64,000 nucleotides of DNA, taken from NCBI RefSeq assembly GCF_001602525.1, contig NZ_LSYT01000009.1:62001-126000 (forward strand), given 5' to 3'. A program made the position numbers and the translations under genes. The DNA comes from Flavobacterium chilense. GTDB taxonomy: Bacteria > Bacteroidota > Bacteroidia > Flavobacteriales > Flavobacteriaceae. Under the pieces are notes generated by a model. The model was not told the origin of the DNA and made no database searches. It was given only the letters and a program-made list of their open reading frames with translations. The stretch's first letter is position 1, and each line of letters opens with the position of its first letter. Shown here piece after piece: positions 1 through 8,751 of this stretch.

Positions 1-714
1 AATTTCAGCTTTGATGAGATCAAAAAAGAAACCATAAAAAAAATTATAAGTATAGGATTTCCATCAGCAATGCAAATGCTTTTTGAAGTGGTATTGTTTA
101 CAGCTTCAATCTGGCTTTGTGGTAATATTGGTAAAACCAGTCAGGCAGCCAATCAAATTGCGTTGAGTCTGGCTTCTCTGACTTTTATGTTTGCCATGGG
201 ATTAAGTGTAACTTCGATGATCCGCGTAAGCAATCAAAGAGGTTTACAGGATTATAAAAACTTAATTGTTGTAGCCCGTTCAATCTTTTTATTAGCCATT
301 ATCATCGAAACTGTTTTTGCCATTTTGTTTGTGGCTTTTCATAATTTTCTGCCGCATATCTTTCTGAATATGGAAAATAGCGGGCAGGTTCTGGACAATA
401 GCGAAGTAATTGGTATTGCATCAAAATTGCTTTTAATAGCTGCAGTTTTTCAAATTTCTGACGGAATTCAGGTTGTTGTTCTGGGAGCTCTACGCGGATT
501 GCAGGATGTAAAAGTACCAATGTATATTACGTTTGTTGCTTATTGGGTAATTGGTTTTCCAATCTCTTATTATTTAGCCGAATATACTGAGTTAAAGGCA
601 CAAGGTGTATGGATCGGACTCTTGGCAGGATTAACCTCTGCAGCTCTGTTATTATATATCCGCTTTCATTTCCTGACCAAAAAATTAATCAATAATTCAT
701 TTTCAAATAGTTAA
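1..714 (+). CDS. MATE family efflux transporter, C-terminal half (5' end outside window)
   Basis: The reading frame is open from the first base of the window, so the start codon lies upstream and 237 residues are visible; family members are about 450 residues. The visible part has long hydrophobic segments separated by short polar loops. The stretch with GALRGLQDVKVPM followed by a WVIGFPISY helix is typical of the C-terminal bundle of MATE (NorM/DinF-type) Na+- or H+-coupled multidrug exporters in the inner membrane. The substrate cannot be told. An apparent ATG at 70 is an internal Met, not the start. A hairpin follows at 739-800. Confidence 0.85.
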   Translation, partial: NFSFDEIKKETIKKIISIGFPSAMQMLFEVVLFTASIWLCGNIGKTSQAANQIALSLASLTFMFAMGLSVTSMIRVSNQRGLQDYKNLIVVARSIFLLAIIIETVFAILFVAFHNFLPHIFLNMENSGQVLDNSEVIGIASKLLLIAAVFQISDGIQVVVLGALRGLQDVKVPMYITFVAYWVIGFPISYYLAEYTELKAQGVWIGLLAGLTSAALLLYIRFHFLTKKLINNSFSNS

Positions 715-738
715 ATTTGAAAAAAATAAAATAAAGCA

Positions 739-800
739 GCCACAGAGATGAAGTGGATTCGCACAGCTGATAAAACTTTTTAGTTCTTTTAGTCTGTGGC
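739..800. terminator. Hairpin after MATE gene
   Basis: GCCACAGA (739-746) pairs with TCTGTGGC (793-800), followed by an A-rich stretch. The loop is long (46 nt) and lacks a T run, so it may be a dispersed palindromic repeat rather than a classical terminator. Confidence 0.4.
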
Positions 801-834
801 AAAAAAGTAAAAACAAAATTATAAATAAATAAAA

Positions 835-1062
835 ATGGAATTACCTAAATTTTTACTCGGAGACAATACTGACTTCCCGGATGATATTTTTATCATTCAC
901 CTTGATTATCCAAGATTTATCATCAACCTAAAAGACGATGAGGTTGAATTTATGGAAGAAGCCGAAGATCTTGATGAAGCAGAACTGAATGCTGAAATGG
1001 AAGGTTTAATTATTTTGGCAAACGAATTTTACGATCGTGAAATTAATCGTTACGAAGAGTAG
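835..1062 (+). CDS. Small acidic hypothetical protein
   Basis: 75 residues, very acidic (about a third D/E), with no signal peptide or membrane segment. It starts MELPKFLLGDNTDFPDDIF and ends in an acidic helical region. I recognise the type as a conserved small cytoplasmic protein of Flavobacteriaceae but know no function. It ends 34 nt before the LTA-synthase-like gene on the same strand and may be co-transcribed with it. The compact ORF with an ATG after an A-rich leader supports a real gene. Confidence 0.7.
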   Translation: MELPKFLLGDNTDFPDDIFIIHLDYPRFIINLKDDEVEFMEEAEDLDEAELNAEMEGLIILANEFYDREINRYEE

Positions 1063-1096
1063 TCATTTTAAGTTTTTCACGTTCTAAATTTTTCAA

Positions 1097-3037
1097 ATGA
1101 AGAAATTAAGTTTTTTAAAACCCATTTTTAATTTTATAGCAATTGGATTGCTAATTACTACTTTAAGCCGAATCTTTTTATTTTTTCTTTTTAAAGACAG
1201 AGTAGTAGAAACACCAAATTTCTGGTATATTTTTCCAATCGGACTTCGAATGGATTTGATATTATTGTGTTATATGTCTTTTCTGCCGGCAGTTTTAATT
1301 ACTTTCCTGCCAAATAAATGGTTGAAGTTTACCAACAATTTTTTGGTTATTTATAGTTTTCTGTTCCTGTTTCTGATTCTTTTTGTAGAATTAGCAACAC
1401 CGGATTTTGTAAAACAATACGATACACGTCCTAATAAAATATTCTTAGATTATTTAATTTATCCTAAAGAAGTAGTTGGAATGCTTTTAAAAAGTTATCT
1501 GACTTCTATCATCGTGACTTTTTTAATATTAGGTGTAGTTTTATATTTTGCCCTTAAAAAAGGAAAAAAATATTTTCATACAACAAGTGCCGAATACAAA
1601 TTCAAATTAATACTTTTTCCATTAATAGCATTTTTATTGTTTTTTGGAGCACGTTCAAGTCTTACTTCAAAACGTCCAATCAATGCCAGTAACGCTGTTT
1701 TTTCAACAGATCAGTTAACCAATACTTTAGGGTTAAACTCATTTTATACAGTAGCATTCGCTGCCTATTCCATTAAAAATGAAGGGAACACCAAAATGTA
1801 TGGTAAAATGGATGAAGCCGAAGCAATCGCCCGTGTTAAAAAATACATGATTGCCGGACCAAATGATTTTACCGATGCCAAAATTCCGTTTTTGCATGTA
1901 GAACAACCTGATACACTTTTGAAGAAACCTTACAATTTGGTAATTTTTCTGCAGGAAAGTTTAGGAGCTGAATATGTTGGAATTTTAGGAGGAAAACCAT
2001 TAACACCAGAATTTGATAAATTATCGAAAGAAGGTTTATTGTTTACCAATTTATATTGTACCGGAACAAGAAGCGTTCGTGGAATTGAAGCGGTTGTAAC
2101 CGGATTTTTGCCCTCTCCGTCAGAGAGTGTAGTAAAATTAGGAAACTCACAACAAGGATTTTTCACACTTGCCGAAGCTTTAAAACAAAAAGGTTATGAA
2201 ACCAGTTTCATTTATGGCGGAATGGCAAATTTTGATAATATGGCTTCGTTTTTCAACGGAAACGGTTTTCAGGATATTGTAGATCAGGAAGATTTTGAAT
2301 CAGATGGAAACAAATATGCTTTTAAAGGAACCTGGGGTTATTCTGATGAAGATTTGGTAACCAAAGCCAATAATTACTTTAAGGCAAAAGGCGATAAACC
2401 TTTCTTCTCTTTGATGTTCTCAACTTCAAATCATGAACCGTTTGAATATCCTGCGGGAAGAATCAAACCTTATGATGCAAAACCGGCAACTGTAAATAAT
2501 GCCATGAAATATGCCGATTTTTCGATTGGAAAATTCTTCGAAATGGCAAAAAAAGAGCCTTATTTTAAAAATACCATTTTCATTGTAATCGCAGATCATA
2601 ATACAAGAACTTACGGAAAGAATTTAGTGCCAATTAATAAATTCCATATTCCGGCTTTAATAATGGGACCAGGAGTTCCAAAAGGAGTTTCGTACAGTAA
2701 ACTGGCTAGTCAGATAGATATTCCGCCAACCTTGTTAAGTTATTTAGGACTTCCGTTTGAAACCCCAATGGTAGGAAGAAATTTAAACAAACTAGATCCA
2801 AAAACACAAGGAAGATCGATCATGCAGTTTAATGATATCAATGCTTTCAGAGTAGAAAATCAGGTCGTAATTATGCAGCCTAATTTGAAACCGCTGCAAT
2901 TCGAAATTAAAAACGATACAACATTAATTCCGGTCAAATTAAATGAAGAATTAGCAAAAGATGCTTTGGCGCACGTAATTACAGCAGGAAATTTATATAA
3001 AGAGAATAAGTATAAGCTTAGAGGTACAAAAAAATAA
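1097..3037 (+). CDS. LTA synthase family membrane sulfatase/phosphoglycerol transferase
   Basis: 646 residues. The N-terminal ~190 residues form about five transmembrane helices. The extracytoplasmic part (about 275-600) is an alkaline-phosphatase-superfamily domain: FLQESLG matches the first metal-ligand region, GTRSVRGIEA carries the nucleophile Thr region, TSNHEPFEYP and FIVIADHNTR supply further metal ligands. Such proteins transfer phosphoglycerol or phosphoethanolamine to a polymer or lipid at the periplasmic face. Bacteroidota lack lipoteichoic acid, so the acceptor here is probably a lipid or envelope glycan (inference). A strong terminator follows at 3053-3097. Confidence 0.85.
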   Translation: MKKLSFLKPIFNFIAIGLLITTLSRIFLFFLFKDRVVETPNFWYIFPIGLRMDLILLCYMSFLPAVLITFLPNKWLKFTNNFLVIYSFLFLFLILFVELATPDFVKQYDTRPNKIFLDYLIYPKEVVGMLLKSYLTSIIVTFLILGVVLYFALKKGKKYFHTTSAEYKFKLILFPLIAFLLFFGARSSLTSKRPINASNAVFSTDQLTNTLGLNSFYTVAFAAYSIKNEGNTKMYGKMDEAEAIARVKKYMIAGPNDFTDAKIPFLHVEQPDTLLKKPYNLVIFLQESLGAEYVGILGGKPLTPEFDKLSKEGLLFTNLYCTGTRSVRGIEAVVTGFLPSPSESVVKLGNSQQGFFTLAEALKQKGYETSFIYGGMANFDNMASFFNGNGFQDIVDQEDFESDGNKYAFKGTWGYSDEDLVTKANNYFKAKGDKPFFSLMFSTSNHEPFEYPAGRIKPYDAKPATVNNAMKYADFSIGKFFEMAKKEPYFKNTIFIVIADHNTRTYGKNLVPINKFHIPALIMGPGVPKGVSYSKLASQIDIPPTLLSYLGLPFETPMVGRNLNKLDPKTQGRSIMQFNDINAFRVENQVVIMQPNLKPLQFEIKNDTTLIPVKLNEELAKDALAHVITAGNLYKENKYKLRGTKK

Positions 3038-3052
3038 TTTTCAGTTCATTTT

Positions 3053-3097
3053 AAAAAAAGCTGTTAAGTCTGAAATTTCAGACTTAACAGCTTTTTT
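3053..3097 (+). terminator. Strong palindromic terminator
   Basis: Near-perfect inverted repeat: the arm AAAAAAGCTGTTAAGTCTGA is followed directly by its complement and a six-T run. It ends transcription from the sulfatase gene, 16 nt after its stop. Confidence 0.9.
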
Positions 3098-3201
3098 GTT
3101 TTAAAAATATAGATTTATGCTGACAGTTTAAATTAGTAATAATGAAATAAATGTGATAATTCTGATTTTAAAAAAAAAAGACGGGTAACAAAAAATAATT
3201 C

Positions 3202-3266
3202 TAATTGATCTATAATAAACCAAAAGGCGTAACCTGAAAAGCCTGTGATAGAGTAGGGATCAATTA
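3202..3266 (+). promoter_or_regulatory. Possible structured 5' leader of the lipoprotein gene
   Basis: The 9-bp arms TAATTGATC (3202-3210) and GATCAATTA (3258-3266) are exact complements. They enclose a second short pairing, AGGC (3225-3228) with GCCT (3241-3244). The element ends 13 nt before the ATG at 3280. It could be a structured leader, an attenuator or an operator; no known riboswitch class is recognised. Confidence 0.3.
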
Positions 3267-3279
3267 AATTTTATTTATT

Positions 3280-3822
3280 ATGAAAAATTTACTACCAAAA
3301 AAATTAAAAAAATCTGAAGTGTTAAAAGTAATGTTAGTTTTTGTGTTTACAGTTTTTTTTATGAGCTGCAGCCAGGAACCTAGTGCAAATCAAAATGCTG
3401 AAGTATCACAAACAGATCAGCAAAATCCACCAAATACTAAAAGAATATATTATCAATATTCATTTATTGTTCGAAATTGGGGATCACATAATGTTGATTG
3501 TAGTCAACCAGAAGGTTTCTGTTATGATATTTATACTTTTAAATGGTACTACCTTAGTCTTTTTAAGCCAGATGCTACCGGAACACCAGTACGTATTGAC
3601 AATGTAAAAGAAAAATTTGTTATGACAATTCAAAAAAGTGCTTTGACTCCGGAGCATCATAAAGATTTAGTAAGAAATGGAGTTTACGTAATACCTGAAG
3701 GCCAAATTTTAGCTCCGGAAATAGTTAAAGCTTTAAAGTTCAATTCAGATATTCTAATTCCCGGAAAATACCCTATTCAAGAAAGTGAAGAGGCTTATAC
3801 AATTGCAATTGATGTAAAATAA
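3280..3822 (+). CDS. Hypothetical lipoprotein
   Basis: 180 residues. A basic N-terminus, a hydrophobic core and the lipobox FMSC (Cys30) mark it as a lipoprotein. The mature part begins with a Gln/Asn/Ser-rich linker, then a region with two Cys (DCSQPEGFCYD) that may form a disulfide and several aromatic residues (FKWYYLSLF). I do not recognise a family. It stands alone between a terminator and the convergent meaB gene, behind an inverted-repeat leader. Confidence 0.7.
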   Translation: MKNLLPKKLKKSEVLKVMLVFVFTVFFMSCSQEPSANQNAEVSQTDQQNPPNTKRIYYQYSFIVRNWGSHNVDCSQPEGFCYDIYTFKWYYLSLFKPDATGTPVRIDNVKEKFVMTIQKSALTPEHHKDLVRNGVYVIPEGQILAPEIVKALKFNSDILIPGKYPIQESEEAYTIAIDVK

Positions 3823-3841
3823 AGCAAACTTTAAAATAGCT

Positions 3842-4942
3842 TTAGGGAATTAAAAGTTGTTTTTTATATTCATTCAATAAAAACTGAGCGGCTGCAAAAG
3901 GTGATATTTCATCATTTTGCACCGCCTTTTTTATTTGTGCCAATTGCCCAATAATCGCCGGCTGATTGTAAAAATTCAATTTGAGTTGTTCATTAATCGT
4001 TTCCATCATCCAGAAATGATTTTGATCTTTTCTGTTTTCATTAAAATAACCTGAAATATTGGTTTGTTCCAGATAAGCAGCAATAGTTTCCCAGATTTCT
4101 AAAATACCATCTTTTGTAATGGCACTGCAAGTGGTAACTTTTGGCTGCCAGTTTGATTTTTTGGGAGGGAATAAATGCAAAGCCCTGTTGAATTCCAGTT
4201 TCGCTTGATTGGCTTTTTTGATATTATCTCCATCTGCTTTGTTGATGACAATAGCATCTGCCATTTCCATAATACCACGTTTAATGCCCTGAAGCTCATC
4301 GCCGGCACCGGATATTTTGAGCAATAAAAAAAAATCAACCATACTATGAACCGCAGTTTCGCTTTGGCCAACACCAACAGTTTCGATAATAATAGTATCA
4401 AAACCAGCTGCTTCACATAAAATAATCGATTCGCGTGTTTTGCGGGCAACACCACCCAAAGTATCTCCGGAAGCACTAGGTCTGATAAAAGCATTTTCAT
4501 CTTTTACCAATTCTTCCATACGCGTTTTGTCACCTAAAATACTTCCGTGCGAAAGAGAACTGCTTGGATCAACCGCCAGAACAGCAACCTTTTTGCCTAA
4601 TTGAGTCAAAAAACTTCCAAAAGCTTCAATAAAAGTACTTTTTCCAACGCCGGGAACGCCTGTAATTCCTATTCGGATTGATTTATTGGCGTGAGGCAAA
4701 CAGCCATTAATCACATCATTGGCTTTTGTAATATGTTCAGGATTTGTGCTTTCGACCAGAGTAATCGCACGACTCAAAGCCGTTCTGTTTCCGTTTAATA
4801 TTCCACTAATCAATTCATCAGCAGAAGGTTGTTGTCTTCTGTTTATTTTAATTTGATTGATGGCAGAAATATTGGTGATTTCGGGAGGCGAAATTCCGGC
4901 TTTTTCTTGTAAACTGCTGGATTGTTTTTTTGAAGCTGACAA
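3842..4942 (-). CDS. meaB: MeaB-type GTPase, methylmalonyl-CoA mutase chaperone
   Basis: 366 residues, the normal length for MeaB/ArgK P-loop GTPases, which protect adenosylcobalamin-dependent methylmalonyl-CoA mutase and gate cofactor loading. Visible motifs: Walker A GVPGVGKST, DPSSSLSHGSILGDKTRM, the switch region IIETVGVGQSE, and NKAD for guanine recognition. The mutase is not in the window, but a cobalamin adenosyltransferase is at 27376-27945. The reading frame begins with TTG (4942); no ATG lies close upstream or downstream in frame, and the N-terminus resembles that of related Flavobacterium proteins, so TTG is taken as start. Confidence 0.93.
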   Translation of the reverse strand: MSASKKQSSSLQEKAGISPPEITNISAINQIKINRRQQPSADELISGILNGNRTALSRAITLVESTNPEHITKANDVINGCLPHANKSIRIGITGVPGVGKSTFIEAFGSFLTQLGKKVAVLAVDPSSSLSHGSILGDKTRMEELVKDENAFIRPSASGDTLGGVARKTRESIILCEAAGFDTIIIETVGVGQSETAVHSMVDFFLLLKISGAGDELQGIKRGIMEMADAIVINKADGDNIKKANQAKLEFNRALHLFPPKKSNWQPKVTTCSAITKDGILEIWETIAAYLEQTNISGYFNENRKDQNHFWMMETINEQLKLNFYNQPAIIGQLAQIKKAVQNDEISPFAAAQFLLNEYKKQLLIP

Positions 4943-4979
4943 AATGTACTTTTTGGTACTGTAAAAGTACAGAAAACAA

Positions 4980-5020
4980 AAACAGTTTCAAAAAGACAAT
5001 TAATCCTTTTGAAACTGTTT
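4980..5020. terminator. 14-bp stem-loop upstream of meaB
   Basis: AAACAGTTTCAAAA (4980-4993) pairs exactly with TTTTGAAACTGTTT (5007-5020), with a 13-nt loop. It lies between the upstream oxidoreductase gene and meaB, both on the minus strand, and could terminate the former's transcript. Confidence 0.6.
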
Positions 5021-5115
5021 TGTGAATAGAACACTAATTCCACGAATTAGCACAAATTTTTATCTCTCGTTCGAAAAGACAAACTAAACAAAAATATCAT
5101 TATGAAAACGAATGT

Positions 5116-5194
5116 CTAGCCCCGATAGAAGTGGAAATCCTTTTGTGCCGTGGTTCGGCACAAAAGATTGTAACGTATAGCGGGATTAGCTCCT
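5116..5194 (+). repeat. Dispersed 80-nt structured repeat, copy A
   Basis: Reads TAGCCCCGATAGAAGTGG, then a perfect hairpin TTTTGTGCC ... GGCACAAAA, then TATAGCGGGATTAGCTCCT. The same ends recur at 20661-20803 (reverse), 21948-22016 and 55245-55322. AGC-CCCG at the left end can pair with CGGG-atta-GCT at the right end, giving a closed fold. Outer flanks also pair: ACACTAATT (5031-5039) with AATTAGTGT (5285-5293). No ORF is present in the 352-nt gap 4943-5294; this element and the stem-loop fill most of it. Confidence 0.8.
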
Positions 5195-5294
5195 GAAAAA
5201 AAAGATTTGTTTTTGCCATACAAATTGGCATAAGAAACAGATCTTGATTTTATCCTTAAAAGTTTAATTCGTGAAAATCTGTGAAATTAGTGTT

Positions 5295-5936
5295 TTAATA
5301 AGCCGCAGTAAAACGAACTTGGTGATGTTTTGCATTTTCTGCCTCTTCAGCGATAACAACTGCTAAATCTTCTACAGAAAGAATACTTCTTTGTTCGTCA
5401 TTAAAAACCGGATGCTCTAATCCTAAACGATATTTTCCGGTTCTACCTGTTGTAATTCCCTGATGCATTTCGAAAGCCGGACTAAAAAACGCCCAATCCA
5501 ATTCTTTTTCTTCTTTCAAAATATTTAAATAATCTCTTGCGGCAGTTGCACCAGCATGATATTCTTTTGGGAAATCAGGAGTATCTACTGCTTGTAAACC
5601 AGGGGCAACAAACAAACTTCCTGCACCACCAATAGTAATAAAACGTTTAACACCAGATTTTTTTACTGCTTCCTGAATCGCTTTAGATCCTGCAATAAAA
5701 TCATCATAAATATTAGGGTTTGTCCAACCTGAATTATAAGCATTAATAACAACATCGTTTCCTTTTAAGATTTCTGCCAATGCTTCTACATTAAAAATGT
5801 CAGCACTTTTCCAGTTTACATTCGATGTGTCTTTTGGGTTTCTTGCAATAGCAGTAATGTCATGATTTCTGTTTGTTAATTCGTTTAAAATGGCTGAGCC
5901 AACAAATCCCGTTGCTCCAATAATTGCAATTTTCAT
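5295..5936 (-). CDS. NAD(P)-binding oxidoreductase, atypical SDR/NmrA type (YwnB-like)
   Basis: 213 residues with an N-terminal Rossmann motif GATGFVG and a typical NmrA-like core (DVVINAYNSGW, RFITIGGAGSLF, DWAFFSPAFEM). It lacks the classical SDR YxxxK pair, so it may act as an NAD(P)H sensor, quinone reductase or isomerase-like protein. It lies 57 nt downstream of an Rrf2 regulator on the same strand, the pairing seen for ywnA-ywnB in Bacillus. An 18-bp element shared with the regulator's own promoter lies at 5955-5972, so it is probably a direct target of that regulator. Confidence 0.85.
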   Translation of the reverse strand: MKIAIIGATGFVGSAILNELTNRNHDITAIARNPKDTSNVNWKSADIFNVEALAEILKGNDVVINAYNSGWTNPNIYDDFIAGSKAIQEAVKKSGVKRFITIGGAGSLFVAPGLQAVDTPDFPKEYHAGATAARDYLNILKEEKELDWAFFSPAFEMHQGITTGRTGKYRLGLEHPVFNDEQRSILSVEDLAVVIAEEAENAKHHQVRFTAAY

Positions 5937-5954
5937 AATATATAATTTTAATTA

Positions 5955-5972
5955 GTAATAAAAAATGTTACA
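5955..5972. promoter_or_regulatory. Probable Rrf2-family operator, site 2
   Basis: GTAATAAAAAATGTTACA, a dyad with GTAA/TTAC arms, differs by one base from the site at 6405-6422. It lies 19 nt before the ATG of the oxidoreductase gene. Confidence 0.6.
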
Positions 5973-5993
5973 GTTTTGTATAAAAAAATAGTT

Positions 5994-6401
5994 TTAGAAT
6001 TGATTAGAAAAATCTTCCAATGAAATACCTTCTAATTGTAAACTAACTTTTTGATTCATATCAGCATATAAAGAACTTAGATTTTGATTGATTCTTTTAC
6101 CAACCGGACAATCAGGATTAGGCTGATTTTTTGCATATCCTAGATTAATCGATTCAAAAGTCATCTCAAATATTTCTTTTAATGTAATTTTCGAAGGATC
6201 GACAGCCAGTTTTGTACCGCCATTTTTTCCTTCTTTACTTTCTACAATATGATTGGCTTTTAGATTGGCAATTTCTTTTCGGACCAAAACAGGATTCAGA
6301 TTAATGCTTCCGGCAATATACTCAGATGATAAATAATCATTTGGGAATTTTGTCAGTAAAGTCAAAATGTGAATCGTTATGGCAAACTTACCTGAAATCA
6401 T
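5994..6401 (-). CDS. Rrf2 family transcriptional regulator (YwnA-like)
   Basis: 135 residues. The N-terminal winged helix-turn-helix has the Rrf2 pattern: FAITIHILTLL, the recognition region INLNPVLVRKEIANL, then a wing GKNGGTKLAVDP. Only one Cys is present (in NPDCPVGK), so it cannot hold the three-Cys Fe-S site of IscR/NsrR and is of the cluster-less YwnA type. Such regulators usually repress themselves and an adjacent redox gene. Its start is immediately next to a dyad at 6405-6422 that recurs upstream of the oxidoreductase gene. Confidence 0.88.
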   Translation of the reverse strand: MISGKFAITIHILTLLTKFPNDYLSSEYIAGSINLNPVLVRKEIANLKANHIVESKEGKNGGTKLAVDPSKITLKEIFEMTFESINLGYAKNQPNPDCPVGKRINQNLSSLYADMNQKVSLQLEGISLEDFSNQF

Positions 6402-6404
6402 ACT

Positions 6405-6428
6405 GTAATAAAATATGTTACAAATGTA
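6405..6428 (-). promoter_or_regulatory. Promoter and operator of the Rrf2 gene
   Basis: GTAATAAAATATGTTACA (6405-6422) is the putative operator. It overlaps a minus-strand TACATTTG (6421-6428), which fits the Bacteroidota -7 box TAnnTTTG and lies 20 nt before the ATG. Binding here would block the promoter, consistent with autorepression. Confidence 0.55.
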
Positions 6429-6582
6429 GTGAGGATAGGGAGAATAAAAAAAGATTTTAACTAAAAATTAATTTTTTGGAAAAAGTGGGGCAGAAGCCCT
6501 AAAATAAAACATCTTAAAAACATACTTGTTTTTTATAAATGCTAGATTTGTATTTGATTAGTAACACTTTCAATTGATTACA

Positions 6583-7665
6583 ATGAAATTTAAATTAGCA
6601 CTTATCTTTTTCTATGGTTTGTTAACCTGTATCTATGCACAGAATCATGCACAATATGCAGATTCAATTCGTGTAGCAAGCGGTATACCGGAATTAAGTT
6701 ATGCTGTAGTTACTGGCAATAAGACTTTAGAGATTAATACATCAGGATTACATTCGACCTATTTAACAGATCCTGCTACTTTAAACGATCGCTTTCATAT
6801 TGGTTCAAATACAAAAGCAATGACGGCTTTTATGATTGCCAGATATGTTGAAAAAGGAAAATTAAAATGGAACACTAAATTTTTTGATATATTTCCGGAT
6901 TTAAAAAAAACTTCAAAACCGGAATATTACGGCATAACACTTGAACAACTATTATCTCACCAAGCTTTAATTCAGCCTTTTCAGGGAGAAAATGATCCTG
7001 CGGTTCCAAATTTTACGGGAACACATCAGGAAAAAAGAAATCAGTTTGGGCAATTTGTATTAACATTAGATCCGGCTAAACCGGACTCAGAACATCAATA
7101 TGTGTATTCAAATGCCGGATATACACTTGCTACCATGATGGTTGAAAAAGTGACCGGAACAAGTTGGGAAAAATTGATTGATAAAGTTTTTAATAAAGAT
7201 TTGAAGCTGGATGTTCAATTGTCCTGGCCGGAAAATTTGAAAGTAAAAGATACCTGGGGACATTTTTTCGAAAATAATAAACTGAGTCCCGTTCCTTCAA
7301 ACACAGATTATCATTTAGATTTTACAGAACCGGCCGGTGATATCAATATCAAACTGACAGATTATATCAAATTTATTCAGCTTAATATTAAGGGGCTTCA
7401 GGGACAGGATAATTATCTAAAAGCAAATACTTATACCTTTATTCATAAAGCAATCGAAGGTTATTCGTTAGGATGGTTTAATAGTTACGAAAACAATCAG
7501 GATTTTTCGACCCATTCCGGAACTGCGGGAACGTATTATACTATTGCCTCGATCGATCGAAAAAAATTTATTGGGTATATCATTTTTACAAATTCTTTTA
7601 ATGAAGCAACTGTAAACGGAGTGAGATTGTTAATGAGAAAATTAAAGAAAGATTACGGAAAGTAA
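6583..7665 (+). CDS. Serine hydrolase of the beta-lactamase/class C family, secreted
   Basis: 360 residues from the ATG at 6583; a TTG nine bases earlier in frame is a less likely start because the signal peptide begins at the ATG and is cleaved near CIYA-QN. Active-site motifs: SxxK as SNTK (75-78), YxN as YSN (175-177) and HSG (311-313, in place of KTG). These mark penicillin-binding-protein-like esterases or D-amino peptidases rather than a proven beta-lactamase. It probably acts in the periplasm. A second, unrelated-in-detail serine hydrolase is at 54041-55111. Confidence 0.85.
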   Translation: MKFKLALIFFYGLLTCIYAQNHAQYADSIRVASGIPELSYAVVTGNKTLEINTSGLHSTYLTDPATLNDRFHIGSNTKAMTAFMIARYVEKGKLKWNTKFFDIFPDLKKTSKPEYYGITLEQLLSHQALIQPFQGENDPAVPNFTGTHQEKRNQFGQFVLTLDPAKPDSEHQYVYSNAGYTLATMMVEKVTGTSWEKLIDKVFNKDLKLDVQLSWPENLKVKDTWGHFFENNKLSPVPSNTDYHLDFTEPAGDINIKLTDYIKFIQLNIKGLQGQDNYLKANTYTFIHKAIEGYSLGWFNSYENNQDFSTHSGTAGTYYTIASIDRKKFIGYIIFTNSFNEATVNGVRLLMRKLKKDYGK

Positions 7666-7727
7666 AATCTGTAATCATTTTAAATCCTGCATTTCAATAA
7701 TAACTTATTTTTGATGCTTTTAGCGCC

Positions 7728-8639
7728 ATGAACAACTTTATCCTTATATTTTTCTTTCTTGCCTTAGGTTTGATTTTGCAACGTATAAAGCAATTTCCAA
7801 CACATATCTACAAGGTTCTAAACAAGATTGTGATTTATATTTGTCTTCCGGCAATCACTTTATACCATATTCCAAAAATAAAATGGAGTAATGAATTGCT
7901 GTTTCCCATATTGGCAGGCTGGATTGCTTTTTTACTGGCTTTTATCTTTTTTCATTTTTTAGGACGACGATTAGGCTGGTCAAACAAACTTATAGGTTGT
8001 TTGATTCTAACTGCCGGATTAAGCAATTCTTCTTTTTTGGGATATCCTATTATCGAAGCTTTATTTGGAAAAAAAGGTTTAGAAACGGCTATTTTGGTTG
8101 ATCAGCCCGGAACTTTTGTTGTAGTTTCGACTTTGGGTGTTTTTGTTGCTGCTTTTTATTCAAAAGGAAGTCCTGATGGTTTTAGCATTTTCAAAAAAAT
8201 AATCTTTTTTCCGCCCTTTATTACTTTTGTTGTAGCCTGTTTGCTGAATGTTTTTCAATACGATTTAGAGATCAATGTTCAATCGGTTTTACTGAAAGTT
8301 GGAAGTTTGGTTACGCCATTAGCTTTGCTGTCAGTAGGATTACAGCTTACTTTTGACCAAAGAAGCCAGCATTGGAAATTTCTGAGGCTTGGACTTTTCT
8401 TTAGGCTTATACTAACGCCTTTTGTTATTTTGATTTTATATGTTTTTATTTTTAATCAACATTCTGAGCCCATTAAAATAACTATTATGGAAACCGCTAT
8501 GGCACCCATGATAACAGGTGCAATCTTAGCTTCGACTTATGGCTTAAAGCCAAAGTTAAGCAGTATGATGATTGGTTTTGGAATCCCAATTTCGTTTGTA
8601 ACCCTTGCTATTTGGTATTTTGTGGTGAGCTTAATTTGA
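7728..8639 (+). CDS. AEC (auxin efflux carrier) family transporter
   Basis: 303 residues forming about ten hydrophobic helices. The pattern LILTAGLSNSSFLGYPIIEALFG and, in the second half, METAMAPMITGAILASTYG are the two crossover-helix motifs of the AEC/bile-acid:sodium symporter fold. Bacterial members carry malonate, malate or similar small organic acids across the inner membrane; the substrate cannot be inferred. It is 62 nt after the serine hydrolase gene and may be read through from it. Confidence 0.88.
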   Translation: MNNFILIFFFLALGLILQRIKQFPTHIYKVLNKIVIYICLPAITLYHIPKIKWSNELLFPILAGWIAFLLAFIFFHFLGRRLGWSNKLIGCLILTAGLSNSSFLGYPIIEALFGKKGLETAILVDQPGTFVVVSTLGVFVAAFYSKGSPDGFSIFKKIIFFPPFITFVVACLLNVFQYDLEINVQSVLLKVGSLVTPLALLSVGLQLTFDQRSQHWKFLRLGLFFRLILTPFVILILYVFIFNQHSEPIKITIMETAMAPMITGAILASTYGLKPKLSSMMIGFGIPISFVTLAIWYFVVSLI

Positions 8640-8751
8640 GTTTAAATAGTAATTCGATAGAAAATATAGAATTTTAACTTATTTTTAAAAAATCCATGTT
8701 TTCCTTATACCTTTTTTGACTAATTTTAGATGAACTAAAAAATATATTATT

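Noticed and set aside
4099-4500. 133-codon minus-strand ORF inside meaB
   Set aside because: Out-of-frame shadow of meaB; the GTPase motifs are in the 3842-4942 frame.
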